A program made the translations under genes and the position numbers. Positions 1 through 7,546 of a stretch of DNA of 51,529 nt are shown in pieces (the first letter of the stretch is position 1; the number at the start of each line of letters is the position of its first letter). The notes under the pieces were generated by a model that did no database searches, was not told the origin of the DNA, and saw nothing but the letters and a program-made list of their open reading frames with translations. The stretch is from Nocardioides sp. REDSEA-S33_B3 (GTDB taxonomy: Bacteria; Actinomycetota; Actinomycetes; Propionibacteriales; Nocardioidaceae), in NCBI GenBank assembly GCA_001627335.1, contig LUPK01000008.1, forward strand, positions 1 to 51,529. The letters are read 5' to 3'.

Positions 1-43
1 ACGCGCGTCGTTCCTCGACGCTGTAGACACCTTCGATGGGCAA
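1..43 (-). CDS. Possible 5' end of an unidentified gene (partial)
   Basis: Only about 14 codons lie inside the window, so no function can be given. Reading leftwards, an AGGAG ribosome-binding site lies 8 bases before a TTG at 43. The frame then reads MPIEGVYSVEERRA and stays open to the window edge. A GTG at 52 in the same frame is an alternative start but would sit directly on the AGGAG. Bases 44-130 are visibly less GC-rich than the rest. It could equally be a chance open frame. Confidence 0.25.
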   Translation of the reverse strand, partial: MPIEGVYSVEERRA

Positions 44-120
44 GTCGATCACTCCTAGATCAGAGCGACTGACTCACACGCAGACTGGCAGACAGGGGGG
101 ACGACGAAGTTCCATCGTCT

Positions 121-160
121 CGTGGCAAGGTTCATCGGCCGGCCGATGAATCTTGTCGCC
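121..160. terminator. Long hairpin downstream of the argP-like gene (repeat family A palindrome)
   Basis: Bases 131-150 are a perfect 20-bp palindrome (TTCATCGG...CCGATGAA). Pairing continues with a few G-T wobbles out to about 122-159. It lies just past the stop of the leftward argP-like gene, where a terminator is expected. There is no clear T-tract, which is common in actinobacteria. The core TTCATCGG/CCGATGAA recurs near 43,250-43,278. Confidence 0.5.
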
Positions 161-185
161 AAGCCGTGGACGAGAGGGCCGTGGA

Positions 186-1070
186 TCAGCGACGCAGGTG
201 GGTGGAGGCCGCCCGTCGCACCACCTCGGTGACCCTGCCCAGGAGGAGGGAGTCCACACGCCAGCGCTGCCAGTGCAGGGGTACGTCGACGGGCCGGTCG
301 GGTCGCAGCCGCACCAGTCGCCCGGCGGCTTCGAGGGGCAGCAGCTGGGTCTCGGGCACCATCCCCCACCCCAGGCTGAGGGTGACCGCCTCCAGGAAGT
401 CCGTGGACGTGGGCACGCGGTGGGTGGGCGGCTCGCGTCCGGTGACCACGCCGACCTCGGCCAGCAGGTCGTGCTGGAGGGTGTCCTTGGCGTTGAAGGC
501 GACCACCGGCATCCGGCCCCAGTCAGGCGCGCCGCGGGAGAGGTGCCGCTCGAGCAGCGCGGGCGCGGCAGCCGCCAGGTAGCGCATCGTCCCCAACGGC
601 TCGACCGAGCAGCCCTGCACCGGCTCGGGGTCGCTGGTGACCGCGGCGAGCGTCTCCCCGCGACGCAGCAGCTCGTGGGAGTGCGCCTGGTCCTCGACCT
701 CGAGCCGGAGCACCGTGTCGTCCCAGGTCGCGGCCTCGGCGAGGACGTCGCGGAACCAGGTGGCCAACGAGTCGGCGTTGACCGCCAGTCCCAGCTCGGT
801 CCGCCGGCCCTCGTCGGGCTCCAGCGCGGTGCGCGCCTCGGCCTGCAGCAGTGCCTGGGCCCGGCCCAGCCGGACCAGGGTCGCGCCGGCCGGCGTCGCG
901 GTGCAGGGGCTGGCGCGGCGGACCAGCACCTGTCCGACGGCCGACTCCAGCGCCCGGATGCGCTGGCTGACCGCGCTGGCGGTGACGTGCAGCTCCCGGG
1001 CGGCCGCCTCGAAGGTGCCGTGATCGACCACGGCCACCAGGGCGGCGAGCTGCGGGGCGGGAAGGTCCAT
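186..1070 (-). CDS. argP: LysR-family regulator, ArgP/LysG type
   Basis: A 294-residue LysR-type transcription factor. The N-terminal winged helix-turn-helix (about residues 3-60, with TASAVSQRIRALE as recognition region) is followed by a substrate-binding domain. The start of the protein (LAALVAVVDHGTFEAAARELHVT) is characteristic of the ArgP/LysG/IciA subgroup, which senses lysine or arginine and activates basic amino-acid exporters. It is transcribed divergently from a LysE-type exporter 69 bp away, the classical LysG-LysE arrangement, so it probably controls that gene. TAGCAT lies 6 bases before the ATG, suggesting a leaderless message. Subgroup is confident; effector is inferred. Confidence 0.9.
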   Translation of the reverse strand: MDLPAPQLAALVAVVDHGTFEAAARELHVTASAVSQRIRALESAVGQVLVRRASPCTATPAGATLVRLGRAQALLQAEARTALEPDEGRRTELGLAVNADSLATWFRDVLAEAATWDDTVLRLEVEDQAHSHELLRRGETLAAVTSDPEPVQGCSVEPLGTMRYLAAAAPALLERHLSRGAPDWGRMPVVAFNAKDTLQHDLLAEVGVVTGREPPTHRVPTSTDFLEAVTLSLGWGMVPETQLLPLEAAGRLVRLRPDRPVDVPLHWQRWRVDSLLLGRVTEVVRRAASTHLRR

Positions 1071-1076
1071 GAAGCG

Positions 1077-1082
1077 ATGCTA
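1077..1082 (-). promoter_or_regulatory. -10 element (TAGCAT) of argP-like gene
   Basis: TAGCAT on the minus strand ends 6 bases before the ATG at 1070, the geometry of a leaderless actinobacterial promoter. Confidence 0.5.
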
Positions 1083-1127
1083 AGGGACCTGCAGATTCTT
1101 TCGCTTCCCTTGTGGCGCTGCGCTGCC

Positions 1128-1133
1128 TAGCGT
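1128..1133 (+). promoter_or_regulatory. -10 element (TAGCGT) of lysE-like gene
   Basis: TAGCGT ends 6 bases before the GTG at 1140, again predicting a leaderless transcript. It supports choosing this GTG over an ATG at 1112 in another frame. Confidence 0.5.
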
Positions 1134-1139
1134 CGTCGC

Positions 1140-1739
1140 GTGCTCACCACCGCCCTGACCGGCTTCGCCGCCGGCCTCACGCTCATCGTCGCCATCGGCA
1201 GCCAGAACGCGTTCGTCCTGCGCTGCGGGCTCGCCCGCCACCACGTCGGGCCGGTGGTGCTGGTGTGCGCGCTCTCGGACGCGGTGCTGATCAGCGCCGG
1301 CGTCGCCGGGATCGGCACCATCGTGACCCGCGCTCCGGTCGTCCTGGACGTGGTGCGCTGGGCCGGAGTGGTGTTCCTGGCGGCGTACGCGCTGCTGTCG
1401 TTCCGCCGCGCCTGGCAGGGCGGGGAGAAGCTCTCGGCGGGCGGCGGGCCGGTCGGGTCGGCGGCCGCCGCGGTGAGCACGGCCGTGGCGCTCACCTGGC
1501 TCAACCCGCACGTCTACCTCGACACGGTCCTGCTGCTCGGCTCGCTGGCCAACGGCTCGGGACGGCCGTGGTGGTTCGCCGTCGGCGCGGTGCTCGGGTC
1601 GATCGTGTGGTTCACCGGGCTCGGGTACGGCGCCCGCCTGGCCTCCCCGCTCTTCGCCCGTCCCCGCGCGTGGCAGGTGCTCGACGCGCTGATCGGCGTG
1701 ACGATGCTGCTGATCGCGGTGAAGCTGGCGCGGGGGTGA
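1140..1739 (+). CDS. lysE: LysE/ArgO-family basic amino-acid exporter
   Basis: A 199-residue hydrophobic protein with about six membrane segments and the family signature near the N-terminus (GSQNAFVLRCGL). The mid-protein TWLNPHVYLDTV is the second conserved motif of LysE/ArgO. Members export L-lysine or L-arginine across the cytoplasmic membrane using the proton gradient, preventing toxic accumulation. It is divergent from an ArgP/LysG-type regulator, which normally activates it when intracellular lysine or arginine is high. Length is typical for the family. Lysine versus arginine specificity cannot be read from the sequence. Confidence 0.9.
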   Translation: MLTTALTGFAAGLTLIVAIGSQNAFVLRCGLARHHVGPVVLVCALSDAVLISAGVAGIGTIVTRAPVVLDVVRWAGVVFLAAYALLSFRRAWQGGEKLSAGGGPVGSAAAAVSTAVALTWLNPHVYLDTVLLLGSLANGSGRPWWFAVGAVLGSIVWFTGLGYGARLASPLFARPRAWQVLDALIGVTMLLIAVKLARG

Positions 1740-1764
1740 GGCCGGCACCTGTCGCGAAAAGATC

Positions 1765-1850
1765 CAGCGGCGCCCCGCTGAACCTCACGGCAAGGGGGCG
1801 CAGCCTCAGCGTCGGTCCGTGAGGGACGGCGGCGCCCCGCTGAACCTCAC
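1765..1850. repeat. Repeat family A: two copies between convergent genes
   Basis: Two nearly identical segments (about 1768-1788 and 1830-1850) share GGCGCCCCGCTGAACCTCAC. The first forms a CAGCGG/CCGCTG hairpin at 1765-1780. They lie between the 3' ends of lysE and the NHL gene and probably act as a bidirectional terminator. The last copy runs into the NHL stop codon. Related copies occur at 121-160 and 43,183-43,278. Confidence 0.6.
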
Positions 1851-3670
1851 ACACCCCCCAGCGGCAGCCGCAGCTCCCCGGGCGCGCCCTCCTCGATCCG
1901 CACCGGGATGCCCCAGTCCTGCTGGTGCATCCGGCACGCAGCGCCCTCACCGCCGTCGGCGTCGCAGGACGCGGCCCGGGCGGCGACGTGGAGCACCCCG
2001 TCGCCCACGTGCGGGTCGAGCTCGAGCACCCGGGTCAGCGCGGTGTCGCGGCCGCCGCCGGAGCGGATCAGGCCGGGCGGGGTGGACTCGACGACCAGCT
2101 GCGAGGGCGGGCCGAACCGGTCGTCGACCTTCTGCCCCGGCGGCGGGGTGAAGGTGACCACCAGCGACACCGACGCCGCCACCGGCGTGACCGGCCGCTG
2201 CGTGGAGTGCGCGAACCCGTCCACGGCCACGACGCCCGCCAGCGGCACCCGGGTCAGCCGGTGCGCCGTGGACTCCACGACGACGAGCAACGGCTCGTCG
2301 TCCTCCCCCACCTCGAGGTACGCCGACGACGGCTCGGACAGACCCTGCGCGATCGTGGACACGTGGCCGGTCGCCGGGTCGTAGCGGCGCACGGCGCCGT
2401 TGTAGGTGTCGCAGACCGCCACCGAGCCGTCCGGCAGCGCGGTGACCCCGAGCGGGTGCTGCATCAGCGCCTCGTCGGCCGGACCGTCGCGGAACCCGAA
2501 GTCGAAGAGCCCCGTGCCGACGACGGTCGTGACCGCGCCGTCCTGCACGTAGCGCAGCGCCGAGGTCTCGGAGTCGGCCAGCCACAGTCGGTCCCCCGCG
2601 GGCGCGAGCCGGGAGGTCTGGGCGAACCACGCCTGCTCGAGCGGGCCGTCGAGGAGCCCCTCGTTGGTGGTGCCGCCGGCCACCTCGACCGCCCCGGTCA
2701 GCGGGTCGAGGGTCCACAGCTGGTGGGTGCCGGCCATCGCGATCCAGACCCGGTCGCCCCACCAGGCCACGTCCCAGGGCGAGGACAGGCGGGAGGTGTC
2801 GTCACCGGGCATCCACTGGGTCCCGTCGCCGGCCAGCGTGCGGACCGAGCCGTCCTCGAGGCGGAGCCCCGAGACCCGGTGGCCCGCGGTGTCGGCCACC
2901 ACGACGTCGTACCCCACCGCGACGGCGACGTCGGCCGGCAGCAGGCACAGCCCGTTGGGCTCCTTGAACCCGCCGATGCGGCGCACCACGTCACCGTCGG
3001 CCGAGAGCTCGACGACCTCGTCGTGCCCGGCGTCGGCGACCAGCACCCCACCGGACCCGGCCACCGACCCGGGCAGCGGCACCGCCGAGGCCGGGAAGCG
3101 CAGGTCGGTCGGCTCGACGACGGGCGGCACGTACGGCGAATCGCCCGGCTGCAGGGTGCCGCGCTCGCGGTGGACCGGCACCAGCTCGGCGAGCAGGGCG
3201 GCGATCGCGTGGGCGTGCCCCTCGCCGGCGTACTGCGCGACGACGTAGCCCTCGGGGTCGACCAGGACCAGCGTCGGCCAGGCGCGCGCGGTGTAGGCCT
3301 GCCAGGTCACCAGGTCGGGGTCGTCGAGCACGGGGTGGTGCACGCCGTAGCGCTCCACGGCCGCGGCGAGGGCCACCGGGTCGGCCTCGTGGACGAACTT
3401 CGGGGAGTGCACCCCGACGACGACCAGCTCCTCGGCGTGCTCCGCCTCCACCGGCCGCAGCTCGTCGAGCACGTGCAGGCAGTTGACGCAGCAGAAGGTC
3501 CAGAAGTCCAGCAGCACGAAGCGTCCGCGCAGGCCCGCCATGCTCAGCGGGCCGTCGGTGTTGAGCCAGCCGCGACCGACGAGCTCGGGGGCGCGGACGG
3601 GCTGACGCCGGGGTGCACCGGGGCCAGAGGAGAAGCCGGTGGGAAGGCCGGACGAAGGGGTGGTGCTCAC
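1847..3670 (-). CDS. Thioredoxin-like/NHL-repeat protein
   Basis: A 607-residue two-domain protein. Residues about 25-180 are a TlpA/AhpC-like thioredoxin fold with the redox motif C61-V-N-C64 in DFWTFCCVNC. Residues about 190-600 are an NHL-type beta-propeller with repeated blocks such as PNGLCLLP, SSPWDVAWWGDRVWIAM and QHPLGVTALPDGSVAVCDTYN. The architecture is that of NHL-repeat thioredoxin-family proteins, thought to be redox-active with the propeller as a binding platform; the substrate is unknown. No signal peptide or membrane segment is evident. The GTG at 3670 was chosen because GAGAAT lies 6 bases upstream and the open frame further upstream is only the antisense of the phosphatase gene. 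Confidence 0.85.
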   Translation of the reverse strand: MSTTPSSGLPTGFSSGPGAPRRQPVRAPELVGRGWLNTDGPLSMAGLRGRFVLLDFWTFCCVNCLHVLDELRPVEAEHAEELVVVGVHSPKFVHEADPVALAAAVERYGVHHPVLDDPDLVTWQAYTARAWPTLVLVDPEGYVVAQYAGEGHAHAIAALLAELVPVHRERGTLQPGDSPYVPPVVEPTDLRFPASAVPLPGSVAGSGGVLVADAGHDEVVELSADGDVVRRIGGFKEPNGLCLLPADVAVAVGYDVVVADTAGHRVSGLRLEDGSVRTLAGDGTQWMPGDDTSRLSSPWDVAWWGDRVWIAMAGTHQLWTLDPLTGAVEVAGGTTNEGLLDGPLEQAWFAQTSRLAPAGDRLWLADSETSALRYVQDGAVTTVVGTGLFDFGFRDGPADEALMQHPLGVTALPDGSVAVCDTYNGAVRRYDPATGHVSTIAQGLSEPSSAYLEVGEDDEPLLVVVESTAHRLTRVPLAGVVAVDGFAHSTQRPVTPVAASVSLVVTFTPPPGQKVDDRFGPPSQLVVESTPPGLIRSGGGRDTALTRVLELDPHVGDGVLHVAARAASCDADGGEGAACRMHQQDWGIPVRIEEGAPGELRLPLGGV

Positions 3671-3676
3671 CCGCGG

Positions 3677-3682
3677 ATTCTC
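3677..3682 (-). promoter_or_regulatory. -10-like element (GAGAAT) of the thioredoxin/NHL gene
   Basis: GAGAAT on the minus strand lies 6 bases before the GTG at 3670; weaker than TANNNT but in the same geometry. Confidence 0.35.
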
Positions 3683-3742
3683 CCCGCTCACCCCAGTGGA
3701 CAGACAATCAGCGAAGCGTGCTTGGGGTGACCGTCGGCGGGT

Positions 3743-3748
3743 TACCGT
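3743..3748 (+). promoter_or_regulatory. -10 element (TACCGT) of the GAF/PP2C phosphatase gene
   Basis: TACCGT is followed by a short leader with a GGAGGG ribosome-binding site at 3762-3767, 8 bases before the ATG at 3776. Unlike many neighbours this message has a leader. Confidence 0.45.
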
Positions 3749-3775
3749 GCGCCTGACGGACGGAGGGCCGCAGAC

Positions 3776-5551
3776 ATGCTGAGGGTGGACCTCGGATCCG
3801 GTGACGTCGGCGTCGACGAGTCCTTCGACCGCTACGCCCGCATCGTGCGACGCGCCCTCGACGTCCCCGTCGCGCTGGTGAGCCTGGTCGAGCGCGACCG
3901 GCAGGTCTTCGTGGGCGCGGTGGGCCTCGAGCCCGAGCTCCAGGAGGCACGCCAGACGCCGCTGACCCACTCCTTCTGCCAGTGGGTCGTCCACGACCAG
4001 GCCCCGGTCGTCACCGCCGACGCCCGCCTCGACGAGCGGCTGCGCGACAACCTCGCGATCCCCGACCTCGGCGTCGTCGCGTACGCCGGTCACCCGCTGC
4101 GCGACCACACCGGCCGCATCATCGGCTCGTTGTGCGCGATCGACTCCGAGCCCCGCGAGTGGGACGAGGCCTCGCTGCAGGTGCTCGGCGACCTCGCGGC
4201 AGCCTGCTCGACCGAGATCTCCCAGCGCACCATGCGCACCCTGGCCGACCGCTCCGCCGTGGAGGCCGAGGCGCTCAGCCGTCGCTCGGCCCTGCTGCTG
4301 GCGCTCTCCCAGAGCCTCTCCAACGCGCGCAGCCTGGTGGAGGTCGCGGTGGCCGTCGAGTCCGTCGCCGTCGAGCACCTCGGCTGCCTGCGCGCCGGCC
4401 TGTGGCTCACCGACGACGGCTCCCCCAGCCGGGCCGCCGACCTGCCGATCCGCGCCTTCGAGGCGGGCCGGCTCAACTACATCCCCCAGGTCACCGACAC
4501 CTGGCACTCCGCCCAGCTCAACCGCGTGCTGACGGCCGACGAGTCCAACCCGCTCGGCGAGGCCCTGCTGAGCCAGCGCCCGGTGTGGTTCCGCGACCGG
4601 GAGGAGCAGAACGAGATCTACGGCCACCTCGACCTGCGCGCCCAGATCGGCGAGGCCCGGGCGTTCCTCCCGTTGGTCTACGCGGGCCAGACCCTCGGCG
4701 CGATGGCCATCATCTGGGACCACGCCAAGGAGCTGACCGGCGACGAGCTGGCGACCATGACGGCCCTGGCGTCGTACACCTCCCAGGCCCTGAGCCGCGC
4801 CCTGCTCCTCCAGGAGCAGTCCGACGCCCTGGTCATCCTGCAGAGCGCGCTGCTGCCGCGACTGCCCGACACCGGCGACCTCGAGATGGCCGCCCGCTAC
4901 CGGCCGGCGACGGCCCGCGGGCAGGTCGGCGGCGACTGGTACGACGCCGTCGTGATGCCCTCGGGCGCCACCAGCCTGATGATCGGCGACGTCGTGGGCC
5001 ACGACATCGGCGCCGCCGCGACGATGGGCCAGATGCGCACCACCCTGCGCGCCCTGGCGTGGGCGGTCGACGACCCGCCGTCTCGCCAGGTGCTGCGGCT
5101 GGAGGAGGCCATGCTCGACCTGGGGGTCGAGGGGATGGCCACGCTCGTCTACGGACGGATCGAGGAGCCCGACGCGACGGGCACCCGGGTGCTGCGGTGG
5201 ACCAACGCCGGTCACCCGCCGCCGCTGCTGGTCTGCCCCTCCGGTGAGGTGCGCTACCTCGAGGACCACGCCGGCGACCTGATGCTCGGGGTGCTGCCGG
5301 ACGCGCACCGCACCGACAACCGCGCCGACATCCCCCGTGGCTCGTTGCTCATGCTCTACACCGACGGTCTCGTCGAGCGCCGTGGGGAGGACCTCGACCA
5401 GGGCCTGATGCGGCTGCGCGACAGCGCCGTCACCCACGCCGGGCTGCCGCCCGAGGGTTTCCTGGACGAGGTGCTGCACGACCTCCACGACGGCGACCTG
5501 GCCGACGACGTGGCGGTCCTGGCGGTCCGCTTCGGCTCAGACCGTGCGTGA
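3776..5551 (+). CDS. GAF-domain PP2C/SpoIIE-type Ser/Thr phosphatase
   Basis: A 591-residue RsbU-like phosphatase. Two GAF sensor domains (about residues 10-150 and 175-335) precede a PPM/SpoIIE phosphatase domain (about 365-585). Metal-binding aspartates are visible in GGDWYD (D387), IGDVVGHD (D405), YTDG (D530) and DD577-578. Family members dephosphorylate anti-sigma-factor antagonists or similar proteins in response to a GAF-bound signal. No partner STAS or anti-sigma gene is adjacent, so the pathway is open. A GGAGGG site 8 bases upstream supports the ATG. The last codons and the TGA fall inside the first unit of a tandem 22-bp repeat. Confidence 0.92.
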   Translation: MLRVDLGSGDVGVDESFDRYARIVRRALDVPVALVSLVERDRQVFVGAVGLEPELQEARQTPLTHSFCQWVVHDQAPVVTADARLDERLRDNLAIPDLGVVAYAGHPLRDHTGRIIGSLCAIDSEPREWDEASLQVLGDLAAACSTEISQRTMRTLADRSAVEAEALSRRSALLLALSQSLSNARSLVEVAVAVESVAVEHLGCLRAGLWLTDDGSPSRAADLPIRAFEAGRLNYIPQVTDTWHSAQLNRVLTADESNPLGEALLSQRPVWFRDREEQNEIYGHLDLRAQIGEARAFLPLVYAGQTLGAMAIIWDHAKELTGDELATMTALASYTSQALSRALLLQEQSDALVILQSALLPRLPDTGDLEMAARYRPATARGQVGGDWYDAVVMPSGATSLMIGDVVGHDIGAAATMGQMRTTLRALAWAVDDPPSRQVLRLEEAMLDLGVEGMATLVYGRIEEPDATGTRVLRWTNAGHPPPLLVCPSGEVRYLEDHAGDLMLGVLPDAHRTDNRADIPRGSLLMLYTDGLVERRGEDLDQGLMRLRDSAVTHAGLPPEGFLDEVLHDLHDGDLADDVAVLAVRFGSDRA

Positions 5552-5606
5552 GCGACCTCTCGACCGTGCGTGAGCGACCTCTCGGCCGTGCGTGAGCGAC
5601 CTCTCG
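5541..5606. repeat. Repeat family B: three tandem 22-bp units
   Basis: Three consecutive 22-bp units of the type CCGTGCGTGAGCGACCTCTC begin at 5541, 5563 and 5585; the first two are identical. The first unit supplies the stop codon of the upstream phosphatase gene. The same repeat with the same 22-bp period is seen at 17,697-17,760 and 49,995-50,080, in inverse orientation. Confidence 0.85.
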
Positions 5607-5617
5607 GCCGGCCTCGC

Positions 5618-5623
5618 TAGAGT
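5618..5623 (+). promoter_or_regulatory. -10 element (TAGAGT) of the maleylpyruvate isomerase-like gene
   Basis: TAGAGT ends 7 bases before the ATG at 5631, predicting a leaderless message. It argues against the upstream in-frame GTG at 5592, which lies inside the 22-bp repeat. Confidence 0.55.
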
Positions 5624-5630
5624 CCCGGCC

Positions 5631-6449
5631 ATGAGCGACCAGGAGCTGCTGGCGGGGTACGCCGACGTGTGGTGGCAGGCCATCGACGACTTCACCGGGC
5701 TGCTGGAGACCCTCGAGCCCGAGGACTGGGACCGGCCCACCGACCTCCCGGGGTGGGACGTCCGGGCCGTGGCCGCGCACATCGCCCACCTGGAGAAGGT
5801 GCTGGCCACCGGTCAGGAGGAGACCGCCGACCTCGGCGACCCCGTGCCCGACCACATCACCTCCCTGATGGGCCACTACACCGAGATCGGCGTCGTCAAC
5901 CGCCGCGACGCCGCCCCCGACGCGCTCATCAACGAGATCCGCGAGGCGGCGACGGCGCGCCGCACCGCCCTGCTCGCCGACCCGCCCACCGACGCCGACG
6001 CCCAGCCCGAGCGGATCTTCGGCGGCGTCCCCTGGAGCTGGCGGGTGCTGCTGCGCAACCGGCCGCTGGACGTGTGGATGCACGAGCAGGACGTCCGCCG
6101 CGCGGTCGGCCGCCCCGGCGGCATGGACACCGTGCCCGCCAAGCACACCGCCGAGTACCTCGCCGAGTCCCTCGGCTTCGTGCTGGCCAAGAAGGTCGGT
6201 GCCGAGCCCGGCACCACGCTGGTGCTGGAGATGGCCGGCAGCGAGCCGTTCGCCTTCGAGGTCGGCGAGGACCGCCGCGGCAAGGCCCTGCCCGAGGTCC
6301 CGGCCGAGCCCGACGTACGCCTGGCGATGGACCGCGAGAGCTTCGTCTGCCTCGCCGGCGGCCGTCGCCCCGCACCCGGCGCCGTGCGGATCGAGGGCGA
6401 CGAGGCCCTCGGTCAGCGGGTCGTCGACTCGATGGCGACCACCCCCTAG
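5631..6449 (+). CDS. Maleylpyruvate isomerase family mycothiol-dependent enzyme
   Basis: A 272-residue protein. The N-terminal DinB-like MDMPI helical bundle has the signature DLPGWDVRAVAAHIAHLEK near residue 40, with metal-ligand histidines in AAHIAHLE and MHEQD. A C-terminal SCP2-like domain (about 175-270) follows. Relatives use mycothiol, the actinobacterial low-molecular-weight thiol, as a cofactor; the best studied isomerises maleylpyruvate in gentisate breakdown. No gentisate genes are nearby, so the substrate is unknown. Many family members act in thiol transfer or detoxification. The downstream SDR starts about 40 bp later and may be co-transcribed. Confidence 0.85.
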   Translation: MSDQELLAGYADVWWQAIDDFTGLLETLEPEDWDRPTDLPGWDVRAVAAHIAHLEKVLATGQEETADLGDPVPDHITSLMGHYTEIGVVNRRDAAPDALINEIREAATARRTALLADPPTDADAQPERIFGGVPWSWRVLLRNRPLDVWMHEQDVRRAVGRPGGMDTVPAKHTAEYLAESLGFVLAKKVGAEPGTTLVLEMAGSEPFAFEVGEDRRGKALPEVPAEPDVRLAMDRESFVCLAGGRRPAPGAVRIEGDEALGQRVVDSMATTP

Positions 6450-6492
6450 TCACCCGCACCCGGCCCGCCCCCACCCCTCCCAGGAGCACGCC

Positions 6493-7419
6493 GTGGACAC
6501 CTGGCAGCCCGCCGACATCCCCGACCAGTCCGGCCGCACGGTCGTCGTGACCGGCCCCACCCTGGGTGGCCTCGGCCACCACACGGCGCTGGAGCTCGCC
6601 CGGCGCGGGGCCCGGGTGGTGCTGGCCGGGCGCACCCCGCGCAAGCTCGACGAGACCGCGGTCGCCATCGCGGGCGAGGTGCCGGGAGCCGACGTCTCGC
6701 CGCTGGTCGTGGACCTCTCCGACCTGGCCTCGGTCCGCTCGGCGGGCGAGGGAGCCGAGGCGATCGGCCCGGTCCACGTGCTGGTCAACAACGCCGGCGT
6801 CATGGGCGTGGCCGAGCAGCGCACCTTCGACGGCCTCGAGCTCACCATGGCCACCAACCACTTCGGCCCGTTCCTTCTCACCGGGCTGCTGATGCCCCAG
6901 CTCGTCGAGAGCGGCGCGGGCCGGGTCGTCACCGTCTCCTCGCACTTCCACCGGGTGGCCCGCCGGGCCCCGCTGGAGGACCCGCGCGCCGAGGGCGGTC
7001 GGCACCGGCCGTGGGCGGCGTACGCGCGTTCCAAGCTCGCCAACCTGCTCTTCACCCTCGAGCTCGACCGCCGCTGCCGCCGCGCCGAGGTACCGGTGAA
7101 GGCCCTGGCCGCACACCCCGGCTTCGCGGGGACGCACCTGGCCGCGAACGGTCAGTACGGCCGCTCCTCCGGCGGCGTCGCTTCGATCCTCGACGCCACG
7201 ATCCGCGCGGTCTCGCAGTCCGCGGCGGCCGGGGCCCAGCCGTCCCTGATGGCGGCCACCGCCGAGCTGCCCGGCGGCACCTACTGCGGGCCCGGCGGTC
7301 TCGGCGAGTTCGCCGGCCGCCCCCAGGTCACCCTGATGACCAGCCTGGCCCGCGACGAGGACGCCGCCGCCCGGCTCTGGGAGCTCTCCGAGCAGACGAC
7401 CGGCATCCGCTACCCCTAG
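6493..7419 (+). CDS. Short-chain dehydrogenase/reductase (retinol dehydrogenase-like)
   Basis: A 308-residue SDR. The NAD(P)-binding segment near residues 17-30 reads VVVTGPTLGGLGHHTA, an atypical glycine pattern in which T-L-G-G-L-G replaces TGxxxGxG. The NNAGVM motif follows near residue 97, then the catalytic Ser (TVSSHFH) and Y-A-R-S-K. The layout resembles the light-dependent-protochlorophyllide/retinol dehydrogenase branch of classical SDRs. The substrate is not predictable. AGGAG at 6482-6486 supports the GTG at 6493. It follows the mycothiol-dependent protein in the same direction and could form a two-gene operon. Confidence 0.85.
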   Translation: MDTWQPADIPDQSGRTVVVTGPTLGGLGHHTALELARRGARVVLAGRTPRKLDETAVAIAGEVPGADVSPLVVDLSDLASVRSAGEGAEAIGPVHVLVNNAGVMGVAEQRTFDGLELTMATNHFGPFLLTGLLMPQLVESGAGRVVTVSSHFHRVARRAPLEDPRAEGGRHRPWAAYARSKLANLLFTLELDRRCRRAEVPVKALAAHPGFAGTHLAANGQYGRSSGGVASILDATIRAVSQSAAAGAQPSLMAATAELPGGTYCGPGGLGEFAGRPQVTLMTSLARDEDAAARLWELSEQTTGIRYP

Positions 7420-7448
7420 CGAGGACGCGTCAGCGGACTCGCTGTTGG

Positions 7449-7501
7449 TGGTCGAGCGAGCCGCGACCGAGGGACGAGGTCGCGACCGGCGTGACGAGAC
7501 C
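7449..7501. repeat. REP-like element (family C), divergent copy
   Basis: The segment begins GGTCGAG and ends ACGAGACC, the two ends of the REP-like family that recurs through the window, with a variant middle. It sits between the convergent SDR and beta-propeller genes, where transcription from both sides must stop. Confidence 0.5.
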
Positions 7502-7546
7502 CGGTGAGGTGTCCGGGGCCTTGACCCACGCGTCCCGCCACGCAGC

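Noticed and set aside
1847..5488. One 1213-codon open frame on the minus strand
   Set aside because: Its first half is the antisense of the well-supported GAF/PP2C gene. The real gene starts at the GTG 3670, where the thioredoxin domain begins.
5541..5606. CRISPR array
   Set aside because: The units are contiguous 22-bp tandem repeats with no spacers, and no cas genes are present.
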